Positions 26,187 through 34,448 are shown, counted from the stretch's first letter. The stretch is 64,000 bases of DNA from Sulfurimonas sp. HSL-1656 (GCF_039645585.1 NZ_CP147915.1:1364001-1428000), one strand, 5' to 3'. The notes: generated from the letters alone by a model not told the origin. Made by a program: numbers and translations.

Positions 26187-26203
26187 GTTTTGTGGAATAC
26201 GTT

Positions 26204-27145
26204 CTATAACCTGTACGGCGTTGCGCTCAAAAAGAGATAGGGTTTCCCGGTCAGCGTTACCCGAAACTTCTTCTGTTGCAAATACTTCTTGCAGAAATAA
26301 ACGTCCTTGTAAAGCAGTGACTGCTCCGAGAAGGCGTAGTTGGGTGCTTTGGCACCGTAGATGAGTTCCCCATCCGTCCAGCGGCTGTTGGGGAAGCCAA
26401 GGATGACGCTGCCGCCGGGGGCGAGATAGTTTTGTATGAGCGACATAAAAAGCGGCTTGAACTCCACGCCGGGGCTCTGCAGTGTTCCAATGCTCATAAT
26501 GAGGTCGAAACGTCCCAGGTCGAGACTGCCAAGGTCGTTGATGTCATGAACGTGGAAAGTCACATTAGGCTCGGGGAACTTTGCCTGCGCCTCGGCGATG
26601 GCCGTCGATGAGTGGTCGATTCCGACGAGTTCTATCTCTCGAAAAGAGTCGCTGAGCATCCGGCGGATCAGCTCGAACTCCTCCCCGCTGTTGATGCCGA
26701 GGTTGAGCACCCGCTTCCGCTGTACTATTTTGACCCGTTCCAGTGAATGACGATAGGCCCAGAGGAAGGCCGGTTCCTCGTTCTTGTTGATGGCTGCAAA
26801 GGGGGAAGCCACGCCGTACTTCTCCGTCCTTTCCTCCACCTCTTCGCGGTGGAAAGACGAAGCCGTATCCAGTTTCATAAAGCATAGGCGGACGGTACCA
26901 TTTTCGAGCCGTTCGGGGGTCATCATGCGGCACAGCAGCAGCTCCGCAAGGTCGGTCCAAGCCTTGTATCCGCGGTAGAAGTACTCCACACCTTCAACGG
27001 TAATAATCGCTCCGGCGTAGCTGCCCGCCCCCAGGTCGGGGTCGAGGACGGAAAACTCGACATTCTCCCCAGCTCCGAGCTGCGCCACCTTTGTTTCGAG
27101 CAGAGACAAAATCTCCGTCATCGGTTCGGTCGTAAACGTCAGCAT
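26204..27145 (-). CDS. Class I SAM-dependent methyltransferase
   Basis: A 313-residue protein. The C-terminal two thirds hold a Rossmann methyltransferase: VLNLGINSGEEFELI (motif I), IELVGIDHSSTAIAEAQ (motif II), FDLIMSIGTLQSPG (motif IV). The N-terminal 120 residues are not recognised. Start ATG 27145 follows GGGAGAAG; an upstream in-frame start at 27172 would overlap mltA. It lies eight bases after mltA on the same strand. Acceptor unknown. Confidence 0.78.
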   Translation of the reverse strand: MLTFTTEPMTEILSLLETKVAQLGAGENVEFSVLDPDLGAGSYAGAIITVEGVEYFYRGYKAWTDLAELLLCRMMTPERLENGTVRLCFMKLDTASSFHREEVEERTEKYGVASPFAAINKNEEPAFLWAYRHSLERVKIVQRKRVLNLGINSGEEFELIRRMLSDSFREIELVGIDHSSTAIAEAQAKFPEPNVTFHVHDINDLGSLDLGRFDLIMSIGTLQSPGVEFKPLFMSLIQNYLAPGGSVILGFPNSRWTDGELIYGAKAPNYAFSEQSLLYKDVYFCKKYLQQKKFRVTLTGKPYLFLSATPYRL

Positions 27146-27152
27146 CTTCTCC

Positions 27153-28250
27153 CTACTCCGCTTTCGGCACAAGGAGCCAGAGGCGGAGCGGCGATTTCAT
27201 CCGCCCGGCTTCCGCCTCCGCGTGCTCGCCGTAGCCCCAGAAGAGGTCGGCGCGCACCTGCCCCTTGATGGCGCTGCCCGTATCCTGTGCCATGGCCAGG
27301 AGCTGCAGCGGTTCTCCTCCGAGGGGTTCGACGGCGTCGACGTAGACGGGGTAGCCCAGCGGGATGCGCGTTCGGTCGACGGCGACGGAGTGCATCGGCG
27401 TCAGCTCCGCGCCGAGCGTGCCCGTCGCCCCCTGGGTGCGCAGGCCAAAGAAGATATAGCTGGGATTAGACTCCAAAATGCGCTTCTTCTCTGCCGGGTG
27501 GCTGCGAAGGTAGGCGCGGATGGTCTGCAGGGAGATCTCGGCTTTGGGAATGAGCCCCTCCTCGACCATCAGCTTCCCGATGGAGCTGTAGGGGTGGCCG
27601 TTGCGGTCGGTGTGGCCGATGTAGAGGGTCGTGTTGTCATCGAGCAGTACCCGCCCGGAGCCCTGGACATGGAGGAAAAAGCGGTCGATGTCGCTGCTGA
27701 CATAACAGAGCGGCTGCGCGTCGACGTCCCCGGCGTTGATCTGCGCCCGGGAGGGGTACGGTACCACGCGGTTGCCCTGCAGCCTGCCGCGCAGGTATTG
27801 GTGCGCAAGCTCCGGGTAGAGCAAGGCCAGCTCGACGCGCAGCAGGTCCTTCGGCGGTGCGTACAGAGGAAAGGGGTAAGCGGCGCTCTGATTCGCAGAG
27901 CCGTGCAGGAGCGGTTCGTAGTAGCCCGTCATCAGCCCCTCACTCTCCCCCTGCTCCGACAGCATAAAGGGGCGGAAGTTCGCTTCAAAAAAGGCTTTGG
28001 GGTCATTGCTCTTTTCCGCCTCTTCGCAGAGCGTCTGCAATGCTGGCACCTTGTTCAAGCCGCACTGTTTTTTGAAAACGGCCAGCCCTGCCGCTGCTCT
28101 TTGTTCGTTCCACTGCGGCAACTTGTCAAAGGATACGAAGACGCCGCTGCTGTCCGCCTCGCCGTTCAGGTTCAGGTGTGTTGCTTTCTCGGCACAGCCG
28201 GTCAAAAAGGTCAGAAAAACAAGGGTAAAAAGGGAATGAAAAATGTACAA
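27153..28250 (-). CDS. mltA: Membrane-bound lytic transglycosylase A
   Basis: A 365-residue lipoprotein: signal with lipobox LTGC at residues 16-19 (MYIFHSLFTLVFLTFLTGC). The MltA core is visible in GLMTGYYEPLLHGS, VELALLYPELAHQYL, DIDRFFLHVQGSGRV and the 3D domain end LAMAQDTGSAIKGQVRADLFWGYG with its conserved Asp residues. It degrades peptidoglycan to anhydro-muropeptides. The start is TTG at 28250; the ribosome site is weak, but the signal peptide begins here. Confidence 0.9.
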   Translation of the reverse strand: MYIFHSLFTLVFLTFLTGCAEKATHLNLNGEADSSGVFVSFDKLPQWNEQRAAAGLAVFKKQCGLNKVPALQTLCEEAEKSNDPKAFFEANFRPFMLSEQGESEGLMTGYYEPLLHGSANQSAAYPFPLYAPPKDLLRVELALLYPELAHQYLRGRLQGNRVVPYPSRAQINAGDVDAQPLCYVSSDIDRFFLHVQGSGRVLLDDNTTLYIGHTDRNGHPYSSIGKLMVEEGLIPKAEISLQTIRAYLRSHPAEKKRILESNPSYIFFGLRTQGATGTLGAELTPMHSVAVDRTRIPLGYPVYVDAVEPLGGEPLQLLAMAQDTGSAIKGQVRADLFWGYGEHAEAEAGRMKSPLRLWLLVPKAE

Positions 28251-28275
28251 CTTTATATCACTTCACTCAAGATGG

Positions 28276-28314
28276 TATAATTCCGAAAATTTTTTCGGGG
28301 CACTTCATTGTGCC
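28276..28314 (+). promoter_or_regulatory. dnaJ -10 box and leader hairpins
   Basis: TATAAT at 28276-28281 is followed by two perfect inverted repeats: CCGAAAA-TT-TTTTCGG (28283-28298) and GGCAC-TTCATT-GTGCC (28299-28314), directly abutting, 32 bases before the dnaJ ATG. They overlap the expected transcription start. Heat-shock operator or RNA-structure control is possible; they do not match the CIRCE consensus. Confidence 0.45.
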
Positions 28315-28346
28315 GATCAAAAAAAACAGTATAACAGGGGATTTGT

Positions 28347-29465
28347 ATGGAAGAGATGAGCTATTACGAAATTTTGGAGATCAGCCAGAGCGCTGAAAAG
28401 ACCGAGATCAAGAAAGCCTATCGCAAAATGGCAAAGAAGTACCATCCCGACGCCAACCCGGACGACCCGGAAGCGGAACACAAATTCAAGCTCTGTAACG
28501 AGGCCTACCAGGTCCTCAGCGACGACGAAAAACGGGGCATCTACGACCGCTACGGCAAACAGGGACTCGAGGGCATGGGCGCCGGCGGCGGACGCGGCGG
28601 TTTCGGCGGGTTTGAGGACCTGGGCGAGATCTTCGAAGAGATGTTCGGCGGCGGGCGCCGTTCGCGCCAGAACCCTGCGGATATGGACAAATACCCCCTC
28701 GACCTCGGCGTGGAGATCGTTCTCAGCTTCAAAGAGGCCGTGTTCGGTTGCGACAAGGAAGTGAGCTTCAGCTACAAAAAGGCGTGCGCGATGTGCGACG
28801 GCACCGGCGCCAAGGACGGCAAGCTCGCGCCGTGTAAACAGTGCGGCGGCAAGGGCCAGGTCTATATGCGCCAGGGCTTCATGACCTTCTCCCAGACCTG
28901 CCCGGTCTGCCACGGCGCGGGCACGATGCCGGGCGAGCCCTGCTCCGAGTGCCACGGCGCGGGCTTCGAGGAGGTCGAAGAGACCGTGACCATCAAAGTC
29001 CCCGCAGGCGTCGACAGCGACAACCGCCTGCGCGTCTCCGGCAAGGGCAACGTCGGCAAGCGCGGCAACCGCGGCGACCTCTACGTCACCTTCCAGGTCG
29101 AGCACGACGAGACCTTCCAGCGCCACGGCAACGACGTCTACGTCGAAGTCCCCGTCTTCTTCACCCAGGCGATCCTCGGCGAGACCATCACCATCCCGTC
29201 GCTGACCGGCGAGATCGAGCTTGAACTCGACCAGGGGACCCGCGACAAGCAGCAGTACCGCTTCCGCAGCGAGGGGATCGAGGACGTCCACGGCCACGGC
29301 AAAGGCAGCCTGATCGCCCAGGTCAAGCTCGTCTACCCGAAAAAACTGAACGACGAGCAGAAGGACCTGCTCGAACAGCTCCAGGAGAGCTTCGGCATCG
29401 AATCGAAACCCCACGAAAGCGTCTTCGAATCGGCCTTTGAGAAGGTCAAAGGGTGGTTTAAATAA
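28347..29465 (+). CDS. dnaJ: Chaperone DnaJ
   Basis: A 372-residue Hsp40. J domain with HPD ([10 protein letters not shown]), Gly/Phe-rich linker ([20 protein letters not shown]), four zinc-binding CxxCxGxG repeats ([32 protein letters not shown]) and the C-terminal substrate domain. It stimulates DnaK ATPase. The dnaK gene is not in the window. Confidence 0.96.
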   Translation: MEEMSYYEILEISQSAEKTEIKKAYRKMAKKYHPDANPDDPEAEHKFKLCNEAYQVLSDDEKRGIYDRYGKQGLEGMGAGGGRGGFGGFEDLGEIFEEMFGGGRRSRQNPADMDKYPLDLGVEIVLSFKEAVFGCDKEVSFSYKKACAMCDGTGAKDGKLAPCKQCGGKGQVYMRQGFMTFSQTCPVCHGAGTMPGEPCSECHGAGFEEVEETVTIKVPAGVDSDNRLRVSGKGNVGKRGNRGDLYVTFQVEHDETFQRHGNDVYVEVPVFFTQAILGETITIPSLTGEIELELDQGTRDKQQYRFRSEGIEDVHGHGKGSLIAQVKLVYPKKLNDEQKDLLEQLQESFGIESKPHESVFESAFEKVKGWFK

Positions 29466-29483
29466 GGGGCGGTAAAATACCTC

Positions 29484-29489
29484 TATAAT
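29484..29489 (+). promoter_or_regulatory. Candidate -10 box (TATAAT) for the chorismate mutase gene
   Basis: TATAAT 17 bases before the ATG with a CAGGAG ribosome site in between, leaving a very short leader of roughly ten bases. Confidence 0.45.
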
Positions 29490-29506
29490 CCCTACAGGAG
29501 CGCCTT

Positions 29507-29800
29507 ATGAAAGAGTGCAACTCCCTCGCAGAAGTCCGTCAGGAGATCGACAAGCTCGACGATATGATCGTCGAGCTCATCGCCAAGCGCAATAACTACA
29601 TCAAGCAGGCTGCCCGCTTCAAGAACACCATCGACGAGGTCAAAGCCCCCGACCGCATCGACGCCGTGATCCAGCGCCTGCGGCGCAAGGCCCTCGACCT
29701 CGACCTCTCCCCCAACCTCGTCGCCGAACTCTACACGCTGATGATCAACGAGATGGTCGAGACGGAGATCGCCGAACTGCGCAACGCGAAAGACCTGTAG
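29507..29800 (+). CDS. AroQ-class chorismate mutase (PchB-like)
   Basis: A 97-residue all-helical protein: SLAEVRQEIDKLDDMIVELIAK, RNNYIKQAARFK, then APDRIDAVIQRLRRKA. The first-helix Arg, the Lys/Arg of the second helix and the overall spacing match AroQ chorismate mutases; the RNNYIKQAARFK segment is closest to the isochorismate-pyruvate lyase PchB branch. With aroE, trpE and DAHP synthase nearby in the window, prephenate formation is the simplest role. It abuts the next methyltransferase gene with no gap. Confidence 0.85.
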   Translation: MKECNSLAEVRQEIDKLDDMIVELIAKRNNYIKQAARFKNTIDEVKAPDRIDAVIQRLRRKALDLDLSPNLVAELYTLMINEMVETEIAELRNAKDL

Positions 29801-30403
29801 ATGTCCCGCTTCGACGCCGCTGCCGCCGACTGGGACAAGGGCGACCTGCGCCAGCAGATCGCCGCGCATACCGCCGACGCCGTCATCAATACCATTGCCC
29901 TGAACGACACTATGTCCGTGCTCGACTTCGGCGCGGGGACGGGACTGCTGACCTACCGTGTCGCGCCCCATGTCCACGCTGTCACCGCCGTCGACACCTC
30001 CGAAAAGATGCTCGAAGTGTTGAAGAGCAAAAGCACCCCGGAACACCAGATCAAAACCGCCTGCTGCGATATCACGCAGATGCCGCTGAGCGAGACCTTC
30101 GACGGCATTATCAGCTCCATGGCGATGCACCACGTCGAAGACACCGAAGGGTTCCTCAAGACCCTCTATGACCACCTCAATCCCGGCGGCTTCATCGCCG
30201 TCGCGGACCTCGACAAAGAGGACGGCAGCTTCCACTCCCACGGCAACGACGGGGTCTTTCATTTCGGTTTCGACAGAGACAAATTGACGGAGATGGCAAC
30301 AAAATGCGGGTTCGTCGATGCAGCCTTCACGACCGCACTGACGATTGAGAAACCAGACAGGGACTACCCGGTGTTTTTGTTCAGCGCCTATAAAGCGCGC
30401 TGA
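29801..30403 (+). CDS. Class I SAM-dependent methyltransferase
   Basis: A 200-residue UbiE-type methyltransferase: VLDFGAGTGLLTYRVAP (motif I), VTAVDTSEKMLEVLK (motif II), FDGIISSMAMHHVED (motif IV), LKTLYDHLNPGGFIAVADL. Acceptor not predictable. Its ATG directly follows the chorismate mutase stop, and its own TGA abuts the stop of the convergent DUF2892 gene. Confidence 0.82.
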   Translation: MSRFDAAAADWDKGDLRQQIAAHTADAVINTIALNDTMSVLDFGAGTGLLTYRVAPHVHAVTAVDTSEKMLEVLKSKSTPEHQIKTACCDITQMPLSETFDGIISSMAMHHVEDTEGFLKTLYDHLNPGGFIAVADLDKEDGSFHSHGNDGVFHFGFDRDKLTEMATKCGFVDAAFTTALTIEKPDRDYPVFLFSAYKAR

Positions 30404-30619
30404 TCACTCCTCTTCTTCTTTCTTCTCTTCGCGCTTGCAGCCCGTATTGAGTTTCAGCGGGATATAAAGCGGGCAGACACCCAGTACGCCCGTCAGCAGC
30501 GGCACCAGCCCGATCACGGCAACGATGTAGTTCGGCGCCATAAGCCCGTAGGCGATCAAGGCGATGCCCAGAACGATCCTTATCATCTTATCGACGGTTC
30601 CCATATTGACACACATCAT
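30404..30619 (-). CDS. DUF2892 (YgaP-like) small membrane protein
   Basis: A 71-residue protein with the DUF2892 pattern: VNMGTVDKMIRIVLGIALIA and a second helix ending in GVCPLYIPLKLNT, followed by a highly charged tail (CKREEKKEEEE). The family contains the transmembrane part of YgaP-like rhodaneses and many stand-alone proteins of unknown role. AAGGAG lies upstream of two adjacent ATG codons (30619 and 30616). Confidence 0.85.
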   Translation of the reverse strand: MMCVNMGTVDKMIRIVLGIALIAYGLMAPNYIVAVIGLVPLLTGVLGVCPLYIPLKLNTGCKREEKKEEEE

Positions 30620-30667
30620 ATTCTCCTTGAGTATAAAACTTGGATGGAATAGAGTATATACAAATTG

Positions 30668-30696
30668 GGTGACCGCCGTCAGTAACCTAGGTCACC
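30668..30696. repeat. Inverted repeat GGTGACC-N15-GGTCACC
   Basis: Perfect 7-base arms in the 82-base gap between the ABC exporter stop and the DUF2892 start (both minus). It could be an operator for the DUF2892 gene or a terminator stem for the exporter, but there is no T tract. Confidence 0.4.
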
Positions 30697-30701
30697 AAAC
30701 C

Positions 30702-32474
30702 TCAGTGCGCCAGCTGTTTCTGCACGAAGCGCTGGTAGAACCCCTCGCGCTGCAGCAGCTCCTCCGGCGTCCCCGCCTCCACGATGCGGCCGCGGTCGAG
30801 GAAATAGACATAATCCGCGTGCTCGACGGTACTGAGGCGGTGGGCGATGATCAGGGTCGTTTTGCCCTTGAGGTAGTCGCGCAGGGAGGTGAAGAGGTGG
30901 CTCTCCGTCTGCACGTCCAGGGCCGAGGTCGATTCGTCGAGGATGACGACGCTTGGGTCGTGCAGCAGCATCCGCGCAATGGCGAGGCGCTGGCGTTCGC
31001 CGCCGGAGAGCCTTATGCCGTCCTTGCCGATCATCGTCTCGAGCCCTTCTGTGAGCTTCGCCACGACGTCGTCGAGCTGGGCGACATGCAGGGCGTCAAA
31101 GAGCTTGTCATCGGGCATCTCCCGTCCAAGCGTCAGGTTCTGGCGCAGCGTGTCGTTGAACATCTTCGGCGTCTGCAGCACGAGGGCGACATGGTCGCGG
31201 ATGACGTCGAGCCCGATCTGCTCGGTCGGGACGCCGTCGATACAGATGCTCCCCTCCTGTGGGGCGTAGAGCCCAAGGACCAGCTGCGCCAGGGTCGTTT
31301 TGCCGCTGCCGCTGTGCCCCAGGAGTGCGACGGTCCTGCCCGCTTCGACCGTCATGGTGATATCGTTCAGCACTTTTTTCTCGCCGTAGCCGAAACTGAG
31401 GTGCTCCACGGAGATGCTGTTCGTCGCCTTCCCTTCGAAGGGGTTGTGCTCGTGGGGGTACTTGGGCTCCTTTTCCAGCCGCAGCAGCGCGTTGAGACGC
31501 TCCAGCGCCGCTGTGGCGTTCTGGTAGGAGAAGATGATCTGCAGCATGTCCTGCAGCGGGGTGACCATGAACCAGAGGTAGCCCAGCACGGCGAACATCT
31601 CCCCGATGGAGAGCGACGAGAAGAGGACCATCAGCATCGACGCCGCACGGAAAAACTCGAACCCGCTCAGAAAGAGCAGCGAAGAGAGCTGCCCCGCCGC
31701 CTCGCTCTTCCACCCGAACTGCGTCGAGGCGTTCTTGATCCCCTTCGCATCCTCGATCATGCTGTCGATATAGCGCCGCTCCTGGTTGTAGGTGCGGATC
31801 TGCACGAAGAGGTCCAGGGTTTCGGAGAGGCGGTTCTGGAACCGCTCGATCTTCTGGTTCTCCGTCTTTTTGAGCCGACGCACCTTCTTGCCGAGCCAGG
31901 TCGTCAGCGCGACGACGGCGGGATTGAGCATGAGGATGATCAGTGCGAGCTGCCAGTTGATATAGAGCAGGACCAGCGCCACACCGAGCAGGGAGAGCGC
32001 CGAGACGAAAAAGCGCCCGATGCTTACCCCGATGAAGGCGTCGACGGTGTCGATATCCGTCACGAGCCGCGCACTGACGCCGCCCCCGCCGAGGGCTTCG
32101 TACTCTGAGACGGAGACGTGGCGCAGATGCTCCAGGATGCGGCGCCGGATCGTAAAGACAAGGTGCTTGGAGATGATCGTGAAGAGGCGGGACTGGAACA
32201 CGTTGGCGACGACAAAGAGCATGCGCAGGAACAGCGTCGTCAGCAGCACGACGACGATGTAGCCCCACGGCTCACCCGGGGCGAACAGCGTGTCGATGAG
32301 GCCCGTCAGCTGGGCCGGCTTTTCGAGCAGAACCTGGTCGACGAGAAGCGGGAAGAGCAGCGGGACCGGCAGGGAGATCGCGACGGCGAGCACGGCAACC
32401 ATCTGCCCCAAGGCGATCCGTCTACGAAAAGGTTTGGTGTCGCGCAGCAGGGTGCGCCATGTCATTTCTTGCAT
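30702..32474 (-). CDS. ABC exporter, fused membrane and ATPase domains
   Basis: A 590-residue half-transporter of the MsbA/multidrug type. Six hydrophobic helices in the first 320 residues (for example LALIILMLNPAVVALTTWL), then ATPase with Walker A GHSGSGKTT, signature LSGGERQRLAIARML, Walker B VVILDESTSALD and H-loop IIAHRL. It should act as a homodimer; substrate unknown. The start is uncertain: the -10 box lies only five bases upstream of ATG 32474, so either the mRNA is leaderless or ATG 32465 is used. Confidence 0.9.
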   Translation of the reverse strand: MQEMTWRTLLRDTKPFRRRIALGQMVAVLAVAISLPVPLLFPLLVDQVLLEKPAQLTGLIDTLFAPGEPWGYIVVVLLTTLFLRMLFVVANVFQSRLFTIISKHLVFTIRRRILEHLRHVSVSEYEALGGGGVSARLVTDIDTVDAFIGVSIGRFFVSALSLLGVALVLLYINWQLALIILMLNPAVVALTTWLGKKVRRLKKTENQKIERFQNRLSETLDLFVQIRTYNQERRYIDSMIEDAKGIKNASTQFGWKSEAAGQLSSLLFLSGFEFFRAASMLMVLFSSLSIGEMFAVLGYLWFMVTPLQDMLQIIFSYQNATAALERLNALLRLEKEPKYPHEHNPFEGKATNSISVEHLSFGYGEKKVLNDITMTVEAGRTVALLGHSGSGKTTLAQLVLGLYAPQEGSICIDGVPTEQIGLDVIRDHVALVLQTPKMFNDTLRQNLTLGREMPDDKLFDALHVAQLDDVVAKLTEGLETMIGKDGIRLSGGERQRLAIARMLLHDPSVVILDESTSALDVQTESHLFTSLRDYLKGKTTLIIAHRLSTVEHADYVYFLDRGRIVEAGTPEELLQREGFYQRFVQKQLAH

Positions 32475-32479
32475 GGGGG

Positions 32480-32485
32480 ATTATA
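32480..32485 (-). promoter_or_regulatory. Candidate -10 box (TATAAT) at the ABC exporter start
   Basis: On the minus strand, TATAATCCCCC leads straight into the ATG at 32474; initiation seven bases after the -10 would fall within the start codon region. Confidence 0.4.
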
Positions 32486-32507
32486 GACTACAGAGGGTGT
32501 GGGAAAC

Positions 32508-32539
32508 GTAAAGCGGGGAGACAACGCCCCCGCGTTTAC
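32508..32539 (-). terminator. Hairpin downstream of the DUF4382 gene
   Basis: GTAAACGCGGGG pairs with CCCCGCTTTAC (one bulged base) across a nine-base loop, 21 bases after the DUF4382 stop on the minus strand. The T stretch after it is short (GTTT), so terminator strength is doubtful. Confidence 0.45.
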
Positions 32540-32560
32540 CCGTGCGAAAGGTTGAAGCGG

Positions 32561-33115
32561 TTACTTCGTATCGATGTGAAGTACCGGTTTAAGCATCCAC
32601 TTGTCACTGCCGGTGGAGTGGATCGACTTGTTCGCATCGAAGTCGATGGTCATCGTCATGTTGCCGTCCGGCGCCATAATGAAGTTGTGGCTCTCTTTGA
32701 TTTCCATACTTGGTACCGTCAGTTCGCTGGGCGTACCGCCGATGACGACGTAGTTGCCGTACGGGTGAACCGTCGAGTCGTTGCTGTCATACTGCAGAAC
32801 CAGGCGCATCTGCGTATATTTGGTTGCCGGGATGTTCGCGACGCCGATCATTGAAACATTGCCGTCGCGCAGTTTCAGCAGGTCATAGGTACCGTTGACA
32901 TCCGCCACGGTCAGCCAGGTGGAGTTGGACTCGTTGGACTCGTCCGAACGGTGCACCATCACTTTGTCTATTGTCACATAAACGGCTTCAAACTCACCCG
33001 GGGCATCCGTCAGGCCGACGTTGAGCACGCCGCTGTCCGAAGAGCTCCCGCCGCATCCGGCGATCCCGGCCGTCAGCAGTGCTGCTGCGGCGATACTTGC
33101 ATAGAAACGTTTCAT
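32561..33115 (-). CDS. DUF4382 lipoprotein
   Basis: A 184-residue predicted lipoprotein: signal MKRFYASIAAAALLTAGIAGC with the lipobox ending in Cys21, then a Gly/Ser linker and one DUF4382 domain (LNVGLTDAPGEFEAVYVTIDKVMVH ... LLKLRDGNVSMIG). The family is a beta-sandwich of unknown function. It is a single-gene unit with its own TATAAT promoter. Confidence 0.85.
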   Translation of the reverse strand: MKRFYASIAAAALLTAGIAGCGGSSSDSGVLNVGLTDAPGEFEAVYVTIDKVMVHRSDESNESNSTWLTVADVNGTYDLLKLRDGNVSMIGVANIPATKYTQMRLVLQYDSNDSTVHPYGNYVVIGGTPSELTVPSMEIKESHNFIMAPDGNMTMTIDFDANKSIHSTGSDKWMLKPVLHIDTK

Positions 33116-33149
33116 TGCAGGCTCCTTAGTAATATTACTGTATCCTGCT

Positions 33150-33155
33150 ATTATA
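33150..33155 (-). promoter_or_regulatory. Candidate -10 box (TATAAT) for the DUF4382 gene
   Basis: TATAAT 35 bases upstream of the ATG on the minus strand (GGCTATAATAGC), with a GGAGCCTGCA ribosome site nearer the start. Confidence 0.5.
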
Positions 33156-33173
33156 GCCTAGAATAGTTACCGT

Positions 33174-33203
33174 CTGAAAGGCCCTGTTTTAGGGGCTTTT
33201 CAG
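33174..33203. terminator. Hairpin at the 3' end of the dihydroorotase-like gene
   Basis: CTGAAAGGCCCT-GTTTT-AGGGGCTTTTCAG forms a stem of about 12 pairs with one mismatch and overlaps the TGA of the minus-strand gene. No U tract follows on the minus strand. Confidence 0.35.
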
Positions 33204-34399
33204 GCGTTATGGAAGCGTTCGACGACCGTTCCATGAAGGGTTTCGCCGTCATAGAGCGACTGGCGGTCTTCGAGCATGCGGACGGGCTGCGGGTCGAAAA
33301 GGACCACATCGGTCGTGCCCACGCCGATCATACCGGCATCGCGCCCGATGGAACGGGCCGGTTCGCGGACACAGAGCGCCACCAGCCGCTCCCAGCTGAT
33401 CCAGCCCGAGGCGACCAGTTTCGTATAGAGCAGCGGCAGCGCATCGGAAATGCTCTCACAGCCGTAGGCCGCGTCGGCGAAGGCGACCTCTTTGTTGACC
33501 GGCGAGTTGGGCTGGTGCAGCAGGGTCAGCATATCCACCGCCCCCGCCTCGAATGCCTCGCGGAGCTTCAGCACATCGCTTTCGGACTGCAGCGGCGGGT
33601 CGAGCTTGGCGACGGTATTGAACCCCTCGCACGCCTCGTCGCTTTTGAGGAGGTGGTGCAGGCTCACTTCACAGCGCACATCCACCCCTTCGCGTTTGGC
33701 CGCGGAGATCATCTCGATGGAGCGCGGGGAGGCGATACTTTTGAAGACGATGGCGATCCCGAACTCCCGGGCGATCTCGATCATCCGCGCGACGTGGACC
33801 GGTTCGCCGAGCGCGGGGATGCCGACCAGGCCCAGGCGCTGCGCCACGGCCCCCTCGTTCATCACCCCGTTGGCGGAGAGGTTGCGGTCGAAGGCGCGAC
33901 AGAAGAGCGTCCCGCCGAACATCTTGACGTACTCGGCGACCCGAACGGCCAGGTGGTTGGAGATGGAGGTCGTCATATAGGGTGCGACCGCGCCGCGCCC
34001 CAGCAGGATGGCGATGTTGCTGAAACGCTCGTCGTCAATCGTCGCGGCGATGGCCGTTTCGATCCGCGCCCCTTCGCATCCGTCGCGCTGGTTCTGGACG
34101 AACTCCAGGGAGATCGCATCGTCGACCGCGGGGGTCGAGTCGGGGGAGAGCACGACCGTCCCGACCCCGCCTTTGCGCGCCGCCTTGGCCAGCTCGAGCA
34201 GGTGCCGGCCCGTCAGGCGGCCGTCCTTGAGACGGACGTTCGTATCGACGAGCGCCGGCAGCAGGATCTTTCCGGAAGCGTCGACACGCTCGTCCCCGGC
34301 AATCTGTTCGGCGATCTCGGCGATACGCCCCTCCTCGATGCGTACGCAAGCGACCCGTTCCCCGCTGCAGTCGCAAATCGTCACGTTTTCAAAAATCAT
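33200..34399 (-). CDS. Dihydroorotase-like protein lacking the HxH metal motif
   Basis: A 399-residue amidohydrolase-fold protein with the PyrC class I outline: N-terminal beta domain (MIFENVTICDCSGERVA), KILLPALVDTNVRLKDG, LELAKAARKGGVGTVVLSPDSTP, HHLLKSDE and a C-terminal GTTDVVLFDP return to the beta domain. In active enzymes the first motif reads DxHVHL; here DTNVRL removes both histidines. It is therefore probably a non-catalytic PyrX-type partner of aspartate carbamoyltransferase or has another role. Start ATG 34399 follows GAGTGAGGAC. Confidence 0.8.
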   Translation of the reverse strand: MIFENVTICDCSGERVACVRIEEGRIAEIAEQIAGDERVDASGKILLPALVDTNVRLKDGRLTGRHLLELAKAARKGGVGTVVLSPDSTPAVDDAISLEFVQNQRDGCEGARIETAIAATIDDERFSNIAILLGRGAVAPYMTTSISNHLAVRVAEYVKMFGGTLFCRAFDRNLSANGVMNEGAVAQRLGLVGIPALGEPVHVARMIEIAREFGIAIVFKSIASPRSIEMISAAKREGVDVRCEVSLHHLLKSDEACEGFNTVAKLDPPLQSESDVLKLREAFEAGAVDMLTLLHQPNSPVNKEVAFADAAYGCESISDALPLLYTKLVASGWISWERLVALCVREPARSIGRDAGMIGVGTTDVVLFDPQPVRMLEDRQSLYDGETLHGTVVERFHNA

Positions 34400-34448
34400 G
34401 CCCGTCCTCACTCCCGGGCCCCGCAAGCGCGCAGGAAGGCCCGGATGC

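Larger units (their letters stand above)
24116..26190 (+). other. AT-rich genomic island with three genes
   Basis: Base composition drops abruptly after the TAG of the methyltransferase gene and returns just after the last island stop. As an example, 24661-24720 has 15 G/C in 60, whereas flanking genes use mostly G or C at third positions. The three genes use A/T-ending codons and are all on the plus strand with overlaps or short gaps. No transposase, integrase or tRNA is at either border, and I could not find flanking direct repeats. The composition suggests recent horizontal gain. Confidence 0.8.

Noticed and set aside
24116-26190. Island as a transposon or prophage remnant
   Set aside because: No transposase, integrase, phage structural gene, terminal inverted repeat or target duplication could be found by reading the borders.
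28317-29414. 365-codon minus-strand frame over dnaJ
   Set aside because: Repetitive Ala/Leu/Val/Asp shadow of dnaJ; dnaJ has complete domains.
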